Origin: Chlamydiota bacterium
GTDB taxonomy: Bacteria; Auribacterota; UBA3054; B51-G9
Length of the DNA stretch: 14,708 nucleotides
NCBI GenBank assembly: GCA_003648225.1
Contig: QMOL01000036.1
Location: 1 to 14,708, forward strand
Direction of reading: 5' to 3'
Of the stretch, positions 1-7,632 are shown in pieces; within the stretch, counting starts at the first letter, position 1, and each line of letters begins with the position of its first letter. The position numbers were made by a program, and so were the translations under genes. The notes beneath the pieces are model-generated. The model did not search any database. It had not been told where the DNA came from and worked only from the letters and a program-made list of their open reading frames with translations.

Positions 1-128
1 AACAGTTCAACAAAAGGTTGAACTAAAACATTTTCTGCCGGTGGCGGAATGATATGAACGATTGTTTTTTCAGAAATTGTACATCCTAAAAATAGCAGAC
101 AAACTATAGGAATAATAATTTTTTTCAT
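1..128 (-). CDS. Putative lipoprotein, N-terminal part only (runs off the window)
   Basis: The frame opens with ATG at 128-126 and stays open for 42 codons to the window edge. The protein begins MKKIIIPIVCLLFLGC, a short lysine-rich n-region, a hydrophobic core and a lipobox (LFLGC) with the lipidated cysteine at residue 16. This predicts signal peptidase II processing and membrane anchoring. The visible mature part contains a PPP run and no recognisable domain, so the function is unknown. Its ATG overlaps the TGA of the upstream esterase-like gene by four bases (ATGA), which implies one transcript and translational coupling. A role next to that exported protein is an inference from this arrangement. 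Confidence 0.75.
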   Translation of the reverse strand, partial: MKKIIIPIVCLLFLGCTISEKTIVHIIPPPAENVLVQPFVEL

Positions 129-3100
129 TTTACAAGTTTTTGTTGTAGAATTAATCTTAACGGTACATTAATGTATTTTATATTTATTATCGGTAATTTT
201 ATTATTTTGCTGATCTCACCAAGCCGGCTCGGCATTACAGTTATTTTATACAGTTTTGTATCAATAGCTTTCAATTTGTTTTCATGCGGGTAAACTGCAT
301 CCGGCTTTTTTGCGATTAGTTTATTTATGTTTTTACCGGAAAGTTCACAAACACAAAGCATAGAACCTTTGAAAATAACATTTGCAATTTCATTAGCGGA
401 AAGATTTTTAAAATTACTGAATTTAGGAATATACTTTTTTTCTAACCAGGTGTAATCTGCACCAGATGATTTTAACATCGATTTCGCAGTGATATTAACT
501 ATTTGATTTCTATTAGAAATTGAGTTCTTCAACTTTGCGGTTTCAGTGTTGTCTATCTGCCATTCTTTGTTATAGTGCCGTGCTTTAATATATGACTGTC
601 CTGCTACATTAATCAAAAGGATATCGGGCGGGTCTTCAGCCGGAAAATTCCAATATTTAATCCAATTGGCATTCGCGTTATAAAAATCGAGGTTTTCGGA
701 CGCCCAAATCCAGATCATTTTTTTTTGATTTTCAGGATTGGGTTGGCATAACCATAATCCATTTCCCTTCAATGAAAAGTTTTTATCGGGAATATTAATT
801 GTGGATTTATCAATCTTATTTATTAATTTATTTTGTATTTTCCCTAAAAACTTGTTTTGATCGGGTGTTCCGAGAAGTATTAAATTATATTTGTTAATAT
901 CTTCGGAAGTTAATTCACTGTCTTTTTTAATCGGAAGAGCGCTGGACTCTATTTTTCTCGCGACAAACGACCATTTACTTATTTCAGCAGCACATTCATT
1001 TAATTTCTTTTTTGTTTTTTCATCTCCGCCGGTGCCTTTCACTATCATCAATGGTTCACCGTTATAAAAATTTTGCCAGCTTCCGGATAGATACAATCTA
1101 TTTTCATTCTTTTCTACCGGTTTTTCTGATAGAAAATATGTGCTTATATTTTTAGAAATAAAAAGTTTTTTAGGTAATGGAGCTGAATATTCAATATACT
1201 TTCCGTTGATAATGATTCCAAGCAAAGAATCATGATCTACCTGTTTCTCATCTAAAGAAATTATTGCATTTTCAACATTTTCAAAGTAAAGAACAAGTTG
1301 ATTTACATTAATAAACCTTGCGATAATTTTTGACGGTAATCTCGGATTATTTCGAGAAATAATTTTCAACCAGTAATTTTCATTAAAAGTTGAATAGCTA
1401 TCTTCTATAACTATTTCATTAGGAACAGAAGCTTTTCTGTTGCCTAGCAGCCATTTTATCGGATGTTCAGCCTGAGCAGTAAATTTAATCCTATAGCCCA
1501 CGCCATTTAAAACGTTCAGAATAACAGGACAAGCTCGCTCTTTCATGTAGTCCGCCGCGGCAATAGAATATCCTACGGGTGTAATTAAATCATTTTCCCC
1601 GTGAGCGATATATGCGGGTAAATTAAACATATTCTGAAGAGGAATATTTGCGGAATAACTTCCAAGAGCTGCTACAGCGGCAAAAAGTTGTGGATACGCC
1701 GCGCCAAGTCGCCAAACTCCATAACCGCCCATCCCATTGCCGAAAAGATAAATTCTATTTGGATCAACTGAATAAAAATTTGTCATAAAATTTATGACTT
1801 CAATAACATCAATTGCCGCAAGACCAAGATAAGCTGTACTCCTTCCTCGCGCGCCCGGCTGAACAGAGAAGAAAGGAATTTCCCAGTCATTATTTTTAAA
1901 AAACTCCGATGTCTGCTGATTAGCATCGTGTAAGAAAATGACCATTGGCATTGGCACACCCGCCACATACTTTTCAGGAATATTAAGAACAAATGATTGA
2001 CACGAATTATCAACTTTTGAAATATAAGCGGCTGTATATTTACCGCGAAGTGAACCAAGATAATCTTTTTTATAAGAAAGCATGTTTATTGCTTCGTCAA
2101 GTTTTGTAAGTAATTTATGAGCGCTAATATCAGTTTTTATTTGTGAGGAATTTTGGAACGCAGCTAAACTTTTCAAATAATACTTTATAATTCCTTCATG
2201 CTTTTGAAAAAGCCGAACCGTTGTTGATGTTGCATTAAGCTTTGCAAAAAGGTTGTTGATTTTCTTGTATCTGTCGGAATAAAGCTCTTTAAACGGCGAT
2301 GAATAAATGTTTAAAGAACTTTTTACCGGCTTACCCGGTATTCCACTTGCTTTGGCTGTCAATGTACAATACGGATACTTTAAAAACTTTTCCGGAACTG
2401 TAGTTTTAGCCCCTGCAGCAATTGAGAATTTTTGTGTTTCGACTTTATTCGGAGAAAGCCATAAGCCATCAATTTTAACCGGAAATTCTTTATTTGGAGG
2501 ATTAATATTTATTATCGCCTCAATTCTTCCCCATTCAGCAGTAGGAGATATAAGTTTTATATCAAGATTATCATCAATTTTTGCGATTATAATTTTATCA
2601 TGCTCATTTTTATCAACAAACCGAAAAGAAAATTCCCATGCACCAAAATTATCATCCGCTTTTACAAGAATCCTATGTTTTCCTTTGATAAGGGTGATTT
2701 TCGCCCATTCTTCATCCGGAGTAAATCCTCGTTTTGAATAACAGTCAATAACCAGTTTATTATCTATCCATACACGGATTCCGTCATCAGAACCGACATG
2801 AAGATAAGTTGTTACATCGGTTTTTGTTTCTACAAAAGCAAAGGCATAAGCAACCACTTGGTCTTGCATACCAAAATATGAATCAAAATCAATCGATGTT
2901 GTTGTACTGATGAAATTTTTAAAAGTAATATTCGCACGATTGGGTATGGATTGACCAACTTTAACAACCACTTGACTTTCACCGCCAAGTCCTGAAAGAT
3001 AATCATAGTAAAAGCCTTGTCGAATAGAATTCTTACCGGGGCGATTTGGGAAAGTGCCGGCAATTAGCCAGTTAGTATAAAAAACTCCTGACTGTAATTG

Positions 3101-3190
3101 ATAAACAGGCGCTTCATCGGAAGCCAAAACAGAAAATGCCACACAAAGAAACAGCGCGAAAAAAATAAGAATTTTCTGTTTTAGTTTCAT
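125..3190 (-). CDS. Secreted esterase-like alpha/beta-hydrolase protein with PA14-like module and altered nucleophile
   Basis: The 1021-residue product starts with a clear signal peptide (residues 1-24, cleavage near VLA-S). A PA14-like beta segment follows, with YLHVGSDDGIRVWIDNKLV at about 129-147. An alpha/beta-hydrolase domain runs from about 400 to 580 (FLHDANQQ, then RIYLFGNGMGGYG, then AHGENDLITP). A region at about 700-870 (NLILLGTPDQN and similar) is typical of large PVC-type secreted esterases. The C-terminus (about 930-990) faintly resembles a 5'-nucleotidase C-terminal domain. The nucleophile elbow, normally GxSxG, reads G-N-G-M-G with Gly486 (codon GGG at 1735-1733) in the Ser position. 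The expected His (GxGH) reads GVGY566, while the acid Asp534 is present. Hydrolysis is therefore doubtful, and polysaccharide or ligand binding is an alternative. The ATG at 3190 has no Shine-Dalgarno and is abutted by an AGGTTACA repeat. It lies 113 bp downstream of tkt on the same strand. Confidence 0.85.
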   Translation of the reverse strand: MKLKQKILIFFALFLCVAFSVLASDEAPVYQLQSGVFYTNWLIAGTFPNRPGKNSIRQGFYYDYLSGLGGESQVVVKVGQSIPNRANITFKNFISTTTSIDFDSYFGMQDQVVAYAFAFVETKTDVTTYLHVGSDDGIRVWIDNKLVIDCYSKRGFTPDEEWAKITLIKGKHRILVKADDNFGAWEFSFRFVDKNEHDKIIIAKIDDNLDIKLISPTAEWGRIEAIININPPNKEFPVKIDGLWLSPNKVETQKFSIAAGAKTTVPEKFLKYPYCTLTAKASGIPGKPVKSSLNIYSSPFKELYSDRYKKINNLFAKLNATSTTVRLFQKHEGIIKYYLKSLAAFQNSSQIKTDISAHKLLTKLDEAINMLSYKKDYLGSLRGKYTAAYISKVDNSCQSFVLNIPEKYVAGVPMPMVIFLHDANQQTSEFFKNNDWEIPFFSVQPGARGRSTAYLGLAAIDVIEVINFMTNFYSVDPNRIYLFGNGMGGYGVWRLGAAYPQLFAAVAALGSYSANIPLQNMFNLPAYIAHGENDLITPVGYSIAAADYMKERACPVILNVLNGVGYRIKFTAQAEHPIKWLLGNRKASVPNEIVIEDSYSTFNENYWLKIISRNNPRLPSKIIARFINVNQLVLYFENVENAIISLDEKQVDHDSLLGIIINGKYIEYSAPLPKKLFISKNISTYFLSEKPVEKNENRLYLSGSWQNFYNGEPLMIVKGTGGDEKTKKKLNECAAEISKWSFVARKIESSALPIKKDSELTSEDINKYNLILLGTPDQNKFLGKIQNKLINKIDKSTINIPDKNFSLKGNGLWLCQPNPENQKKMIWIWASENLDFYNANANWIKYWNFPAEDPPDILLINVAGQSYIKARHYNKEWQIDNTETAKLKNSISNRNQIVNITAKSMLKSSGADYTWLEKKYIPKFSNFKNLSANEIANVIFKGSMLCVCELSGKNINKLIAKKPDAVYPHENKLKAIDTKLYKITVMPSRLGEISKIIKLPIINIKYINVPLRLILQQKLVK

Positions 3191-3265
3191 AGGTTACAAG
3201 GTTACCCCTTCGCACTTCGTGCTTGGAGAATAAGGTTATCCGGCTGTGCGGGAATTTAGGTTATT
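3191..3265. repeat. Short AGGTTA-word repeats between tkt and the esterase-like gene
   Basis: The 113-bp gap carries an 8-bp tandem pair, AGGTTACA (3191-3198) and AGGTTACC (3199-3206). Two looser copies follow, AAGGTTAT (from 3232) and AGGTTATT (3258-3265). Read on the minus strand these are TAACCT words, and the last one touches the start codon of the esterase-like gene. No terminator hairpin with a T-run is visible after tkt, so read-through into the esterase-like gene is possible. GCACTTCGTGC at about 3212-3222 is too weak to call a terminator. Confidence 0.55.
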
Positions 3266-3303
3266 CATGACCTTAAGTACACTTTAGCGCCCAACCGATT
3301 AGC

Positions 3304-5241
3304 TTAAGCTCGCATAAGTTCGCTTACCGTTTCTGCAATTCCTTTGGCATCAAGTTTGTACTCGGCAAATAATTCTGCCGGTTTACCCGATCCCGCGAAA
3401 GCGGTAACGCCAAGTTTTTTGATTTTACAAACTATTCCGTTGGCACCGAGAACTTCTGTAACAATACTTCCAAGACCTGATGTTACAACATGATCTTCAG
3501 CAGTAACAATCACTCCTGTTGCGGCAGCTGATTTAATTGCTTCAACATCAATATCCAGCGGAGTGGAAATTTGGATTACTCTTACGTTTTTACCTTCAGC
3601 TTTTAAAAGCTCATATGCTTCTACCGCATTTCCGCACAAAGCGCCTGTAGTAATAATTGTTGCGTCATCACCTTTGCGAACAACATCCGCTTTACCGTAT
3701 TCAAATTTATAATCGCCTCCGAAGAAAGGTGTTCCGTCTTCAGCAGCGACAGGGTTCATTTTTGAACGTCCCATAATTAGAAGGGACGGTTTATCTGTCT
3801 GTGCAAGGTATCTTACCGCGCGATCTGTTTGATTAGGGTCAGCCGGAACAAAAACTTCGAAACCGAGAAGATTTCTAAAAGCGCCGATATAATCCACGCA
3901 TTGATGAGTTTTCCCGTCTTCTCCTACATCGAGACCGCAATGAGTGCAAATAATTTTTGGATGCGAGTGGTTAAGCACAGCAAGTCTGTGCTGATTGTAA
4001 GTTTCGTCAACGCCAAAAACGCCAAAATCAGCGAAGAACGCCTGAACGCCTTCAACCGACATTGCGCTAACAATTGCCGCCGCGTTATGTTCCTGTATAC
4101 CAATTTGGAAAAAGTTTTCGGGTGTAACTTTCGCGAAACCCGCAGTTTTAACACTCGGCATTAAATCACAGTCAAGAATCACTGCAGGCGTGTTTCCGGC
4201 TTCAGCAGAATTAGCTTTCGCTATATCTTCAATCGCATTACCCCAGCCCGAGCGGTTATCTTGTTTTTCATCAACTCCGTAAGTGCGTGGAGTTCCAACA
4301 TTAATTTTAACTTTTGGAGATCTGCCGTGAAAATCCGACATTTTCATTGTTTGCGCTTCTGCTCGGCGTGCTTTTAAAGCTGCGAGATTATCTTCCAGCC
4401 CGAGTTCTTTAAGTGCTTCTTTACACTGTTCTTCAGATAAAGTAGAACCATGCCATTTATGATCATTCTCCATAAATGAAACTCCTTTACCCATAATTGA
4501 CCTTGCCATAATAACTGTCGGCGCATCGGCAGCGTTAATCGCTTCGCGGGTCGCTTTATATAGCGCCTGGAAATCATGTGCGTCAATTTCAACAACTTTC
4601 CAACCATCTGAAGCCCAGTTCGCGGCAATATTTTGCGGCATAACTTCTTTAATTTTGCCGTTTATTTGAAGAAGGTTGTAATCAACATAAGCAACAAGAT
4701 TATTCAAACCGTATTTCACTGCCGTTCGGCGCGCTTCAGCGATTTGACCTTTTTGTTGTTCACCATCGCCCATAAGGCAGAAGCCGTTAAAATTAATATT
4801 CTTAACTTTTCCGGCAAGCATAAAACCGACGAGAGTCGACAACCCCTGACCAAGATTCCCGGTATCCCATTCAATTCCCGGAACACATTGTTCAACATGT
4901 CCGGCGAACGCGCTTCCTGTTTGGCGGAAATGAGCGACAGCTTCATTTACGTCAAAAAAACCAATTTCGCCCATTGCTGAATAAACGCCTGGAGAAGTAT
5001 GGCCATGACTTACAATTATTCTGTCGCGATCTTTTTTAAGCGGATTTTTTGGATCAACATTAGCGCAATTCCAAAGTAAAGTGTACATATCGATTGATGA
5101 CATTGATCCGCCGGGATGTCCGCTTGCGGAGAGAGTAGTCATTTTAAGAATATTTCCGCGAGCGTTCTTGGCTTTTAGTGTAAGTTCAGCGATTTCATTT
5201 TCCGATAATTCGGGAGCGTTAAATAATTTTCCGTTTTCCAT
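3304..5241 (-). CDS. tkt: Transketolase, full-length single chain
   Basis: The 645-residue product transfers two-carbon ketol units between sugar phosphates in the non-oxidative pentose phosphate pathway, using thiamine diphosphate (ThDP). The N-terminal Pyr-binding half carries SGHPGGS (His41), GHTSPG (81-85) and the ThDP/Mg motif GDGE (158-161) with Asn189 in VDYNLL. WHGS (His264) follows. The central half carries IQEHN with the catalytic glutamate at 384, and the transketolase C-terminal domain covers about 515-645. The GHTSP form and sequence style resemble the archaeal/actinobacterial split transketolases, but here both halves are fused in one frame. The ATG at 5241 is preceded by AGAGGA at a good distance. 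Transcription probably starts near 5368 from the promoter at 5403-5375, giving a leader of about 125 nt. All core residues look intact. Confidence 0.96.
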   Translation of the reverse strand: MENGKLFNAPELSENEIAELTLKAKNARGNILKMTTLSASGHPGGSMSSIDMYTLLWNCANVDPKNPLKKDRDRIIVSHGHTSPGVYSAMGEIGFFDVNEAVAHFRQTGSAFAGHVEQCVPGIEWDTGNLGQGLSTLVGFMLAGKVKNINFNGFCLMGDGEQQKGQIAEARRTAVKYGLNNLVAYVDYNLLQINGKIKEVMPQNIAANWASDGWKVVEIDAHDFQALYKATREAINAADAPTVIMARSIMGKGVSFMENDHKWHGSTLSEEQCKEALKELGLEDNLAALKARRAEAQTMKMSDFHGRSPKVKINVGTPRTYGVDEKQDNRSGWGNAIEDIAKANSAEAGNTPAVILDCDLMPSVKTAGFAKVTPENFFQIGIQEHNAAAIVSAMSVEGVQAFFADFGVFGVDETYNQHRLAVLNHSHPKIICTHCGLDVGEDGKTHQCVDYIGAFRNLLGFEVFVPADPNQTDRAVRYLAQTDKPSLLIMGRSKMNPVAAEDGTPFFGGDYKFEYGKADVVRKGDDATIITTGALCGNAVEAYELLKAEGKNVRVIQISTPLDIDVEAIKSAAATGVIVTAEDHVVTSGLGSIVTEVLGANGIVCKIKKLGVTAFAGSGKPAELFAEYKLDAKGIAETVSELMRA

Positions 5242-5290
5242 TTAGATTCCTCTATGTTTAATTAATTAATTTTTATTTGTTCTTTATTCT

Positions 5291-5309
5291 CCTTCCTTTT
5301 TGAGGAAGG
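5291..5309 (-). other. Small hairpin in the tkt leader
   Basis: CCTTCC (5291-5296) and GGAAGG (5304-5309) form a 6-bp stem with a 7-nt loop inside the predicted tkt 5' leader. No T-run follows on either strand, so it is not a convincing intrinsic terminator. It could be a minor leader structure or chance. Confidence 0.3.
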
Positions 5310-5335
5310 GTGGTCATTAGACCGGGGTTGTTTTG

Positions 5336-5359
5336 CCACTTTCCCACTTTCCCACCTTT
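5336..5359. repeat. Three tandem 8-bp units in the tkt leader
   Basis: CCACTTTC is repeated exactly at 5336-5343 and 5344-5351, with a third related unit CCACCTTT at 5352-5359. The tract lies just downstream of the predicted -10 box of tkt, in transcribed leader sequence. Its 8-bp period matches the AGGTTACA pair near 3191 although the word is different. Confidence 0.6.
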
Positions 5360-5374
5360 AATAACAGTGTATAA

Positions 5375-5403
5375 ATTATAACAATAACGCTAAAAATTTG
5401 CAA
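5375..5403 (-). promoter_or_regulatory. Sigma70-type promoter for tkt
   Basis: On the minus strand TTGCAA (5403-5398) is followed after exactly 17 bp by a perfect TATAAT (5380-5375). The predicted start is near 5368, about 125 nt ahead of the tkt ATG. The perfect -10 and ideal spacing make this the best promoter upstream of tkt. Confidence 0.65.
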
Positions 5404-5413
5404 AAGGTACTTT

Positions 5414-5596
5414 TTAATAGGGTGCGTGGCGATTATTATCGTATTCTGTAGCTGACTTAAATAAAAGAGTAACAAAAGCATCTTGCTTGTGGAATGATGT
5501 AGGAAAAATTGATGGCTTTTTGTCCACTAATTCAATAATATACGTTTCGCAGCAAGGTCCATCATGTCCATTCAGTCTATACGAATCATTGACCAC
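5414..5596 (-). CDS. Doubtful 60-codon ORF, possibly a gene remnant
   Basis: A GTG-started frame encodes 60 residues (MVNDSYRLNGHDGPCCETYI...). No Shine-Dalgarno precedes the GTG, and no ATG is available before the in-frame stop further upstream. The composition is protein-like (mixed charged and aromatic residues, no low complexity), so it could be the C-terminal scrap of a decayed gene. I recognise no family. It sits head-to-head with the tRNA-Val gene and its GTG is about 20 bp from that promoter, leaving no room for an obvious promoter of its own. It may equally be a chance frame. Confidence 0.3.
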   Translation of the reverse strand: MVNDSYRLNGHDGPCCETYIIELVDKKPSIFPTSFHKQDAFVTLLFKSATEYDNNRHAPY

Positions 5597-5617
5597 AAAT
5601 TGCCACAGAATTCGGGG

Positions 5618-5646
5618 TTGACTTATTAATTAGCTTTCTGTATAAT
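5618..5646 (+). promoter_or_regulatory. Promoter of tRNA-Val
   Basis: TTGACT (5618-5623) and a perfect TATAAT (5641-5646) are separated by 17 bp. This is one mismatch from the full sigma70 consensus. The predicted start is near 5653, about 12 nt before the mature tRNA 5' end, as expected for a short pre-tRNA leader. Confidence 0.85.
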
Positions 5647-5664
5647 ATTGCTCCAATTTAAAAT

Positions 5665-5741
5665 GGGCGTTTAGCTCAGTTGGCTAGAGCGCTACCCTTA
5701 CAAGGTAGATGTCATAGGTTCGAGTCCTATAACGCCCACCA
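5665..5741 (+). tRNA. tRNA-Val (anticodon UAC), CCA encoded
   Basis: All four arms can be drawn. The acceptor is GGGCGTT (5665-5671) with AACGCCC (5731-5737), and the D-stem is GCTC/GAGC. The anticodon stem is CTACC/GGTAG around the loop CTTACAA, so the anticodon is TAC. The variable loop is ATGTC and the T-stem is ATAGG/CCTAT with loop TTCGAGT. Discriminator A (5738) is followed by a genomically encoded CCA (5739-5741). The 77-nt length is normal for a class I tRNA, and UAC reads GUN valine codons. No integrated element is seen at its 3' end. Confidence 0.97.
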
Positions 5742-5907
5742 TTTTATTTCAATATTTTTTGAGAAAATAGATTAAGATTTCTAAAAGATTTCGATACTGT
5801 TTATTTTTATGAATTCTCGCTTTCTATAAATAAAAAGCTAAAATTCGTGTATTTTCATATCAATAAAATTATTGCGCTAGTAATTATAATATCCAAAGGA
5901 AACTATT

Positions 5908-7038
5908 GTGTCCATTATCCAACCTTGTAATCAGCAAATTCTAAATCGTAATGATAAACAAATGAAATACCGGAATTTCGGGAATACAGGTTGGGAAGTG
6001 TCGGCATTATCATTTGGATGTATGCGTTTGTGTGATAATCAGGAATACAATACAAACTTAATCAGTAAATCAATCGATGCAGGCGTAAATTATTTTGAAA
6101 CTACCCGCTATTATCTGGAAGGACAGTGCCAGCACCGTACAGCTCCTGGATTGGTCGGTCGAGGCGACAGTTTGATTGTGTCGGGAAAAGACGGAATTAA
6201 TCCGGATAAAACAGCATACCTCTTCCGTAAAGAAATTGAACGGCAGCTTGATATTCTTGGCCTGTCACATTTTAAATTTTTTCAGGTTGGATGGTTCAGC
6301 TGGGAAATGATGCCGCATCTTTTGAAACAAGGCGGAGTTCTAGACGCTATTCGCCAGGCAAAAGCAGAAGGATTAATCCAGTGTGTTGGTTTTACCGGTC
6401 ATGATACTCCGGAAAATTTTATAAAATGTATTGAAACAGGATTGTTTGATTCAATTACTGTACCTTATAACTTGATTAATCGGTCTTATGAACCGACAAT
6501 TGCCCGCGCGGGAGAGTTGGGAGTTGGCGTTGTCGCGATGTGCCCTGTTGCCGGCGGAGTGCTTTCTTGTGAGTCTGACCGTCTAAAAGAAGCATTAGGA
6601 ATGGATTTACCTACAACGGAAATGGCGTTTCAATTTGTCCTTGCAAATCCAAATGTCAGTACGGCTTGCTCAGGTATGAATACATTAGAACAACTTGAAC
6701 AAAACGTGAAAACCGTGAATAATTTTGATCCGGAGTTAAATAATTTCGGTGAAATGTGTGAAGGTTTGGATAAACTACGCGCGGAACTCGGTGACCGCTT
6801 TTGCACTTCATGCCGGTATTGTATGCCTTGCCCGCAGGATATTGATATTCCTCATTATATGAATTTGTACCGCGAATGGAAAGTTTTCGGTTTAACCGAT
6901 TCTGTTGCCGAACGCGTGCGCGCGATAGGTAAGGATAAAAGCGCGGTGCGCTGTACCGATTGCGGAGAATGTGAAGACAAATGTCCTAACACACTTTCCG
7001 TCAGAGAAGTTTTACGTGAGATGGAATCATTGAGATAG
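5908..7038 (+). CDS. Aldo/keto reductase-fold protein with C-terminal 2[4Fe-4S] domain
   Basis: The 376-residue product has an aldo/keto reductase barrel (about 19-270), then a ferredoxin-like tail with Cys299/302/305/308 (CTSCRYCMPCP) and Cys349/352/355/359 (CTDCGECEDKCP). These can hold two [4Fe-4S] clusters. Family members with this layout are presumed NAD(P)-linked cytoplasmic oxidoreductases of unknown substrate. The usual Asp-Tyr-Lys-His tetrad reads Glu64, Tyr69, Lys94 and Gly128 (KFFQVGW where LLH-type sequence is expected), so two positions are changed and classical carbonyl reduction is uncertain. The GTG at 5908 is chosen because AAAGGA lies 7 nt before it. The family-typical start would be Met19 (ATG at 5962), which lacks a ribosome binding site. 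The gene stands alone and converges on the GNAT gene. Confidence 0.88.
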   Translation: MSIIQPCNQQILNRNDKQMKYRNFGNTGWEVSALSFGCMRLCDNQEYNTNLISKSIDAGVNYFETTRYYLEGQCQHRTAPGLVGRGDSLIVSGKDGINPDKTAYLFRKEIERQLDILGLSHFKFFQVGWFSWEMMPHLLKQGGVLDAIRQAKAEGLIQCVGFTGHDTPENFIKCIETGLFDSITVPYNLINRSYEPTIARAGELGVGVVAMCPVAGGVLSCESDRLKEALGMDLPTTEMAFQFVLANPNVSTACSGMNTLEQLEQNVKTVNNFDPELNNFGEMCEGLDKLRAELGDRFCTSCRYCMPCPQDIDIPHYMNLYREWKVFGLTDSVAERVRAIGKDKSAVRCTDCGECEDKCPNTLSVREVLREMESLR

Positions 7039-7066
7039 CGTGTTTTGTGAGTCAATCCAAAAAGAA

Positions 7067-7573
7067 TTACCTTTTCAGTAGGATTTTCTCCATTTTATAA
7101 TCATCCATTACGAAACCGTTACCGATGTCTTTAACGACCGAGCCGGTATTCACAAATCCCATTTTTTTGTAAGCATTTATTGAGTTTACGTTGTTTTTAT
7201 TTACGGTTAAAGTAATTTTGTATAAATTTTTTTCTTTTGCGAAGTTTTCAATAAAATCAATTGTTTTTTTCCCAAATCCCTTTCCTCGTTCAGATGATTT
7301 AATATATAATTTACTTAAAAACAATTCTTTTTCTTTCGGTAAAACACTAAAATATCCAATATATCTATTATTAATTTTGATTGAATAATATAAAAAGTTT
7401 TGCTCTATTTGTTCTGATAAAGCTATTTTTGACTGGAATTTATCTAACATATAATCAACCTGCGCCTTGCCGATAATAGGAATGAAATGCTGATTCCATA
7501 TTTCACAGGCAAGTTTTGCAACAATTTCTATTTGCTTATCATTCAGAACTTTTTCGATTATTATTGGTTTCAA
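7067..7573 (-). CDS. GNAT-family N-acetyltransferase
   Basis: The 168-residue protein has the GNAT core. Beta-4 and the acetyl-CoA pyrophosphate loop (motif A) are seen at LFLSKLYIK followed by ERGKGFGKK, giving R96xxG99xG101. Motif B is NVNSINAYKKMGF (128-140). It transfers acetyl from acetyl-CoA to an unidentified amine, and the substrate cannot be read from sequence. The start is uncertain: the first usable codon is TTG at 7573-7571, there is no in-frame ATG between it and the upstream stop, and no Shine-Dalgarno is visible. The N-terminus (IIIEKVLNDKQ) looks complete, so the TTG or a nearby non-ATG codon is plausible. It lies 59 bp downstream of the MATE gene on the same strand and may share its transcript, as resistance-type acetyltransferase and exporter genes sometimes do. 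Confidence 0.85.
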   Translation of the reverse strand: MKPIIIEKVLNDKQIEIVAKLACEIWNQHFIPIIGKAQVDYMLDKFQSKIALSEQIEQNFLYYSIKINNRYIGYFSVLPKEKELFLSKLYIKSSERGKGFGKKTIDFIENFAKEKNLYKITLTVNKNNVNSINAYKKMGFVNTGSVVKDIGNGFVMDDYKMEKILLKR

Positions 7574-7632
7574 AATTTTAATGTTACAAGGTTTATAGTA
7601 TGCCAGTATGTCAGGCTTTTAATTTTGCATTT

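Noticed and set aside
2307..2741. 144-codon plus-strand ORF opposite the esterase-like gene
   Set aside because: It is a shadow of a well-supported secreted protein frame on the other strand, with no recognisable motif. The same applies to the other frames inside the large genes.
5665..5741. tRNA-Val as an attachment site of an integrated element
   Set aside because: No integrase and no duplicated tRNA 3' end are found in the window, and the flanking genes are ordinary.
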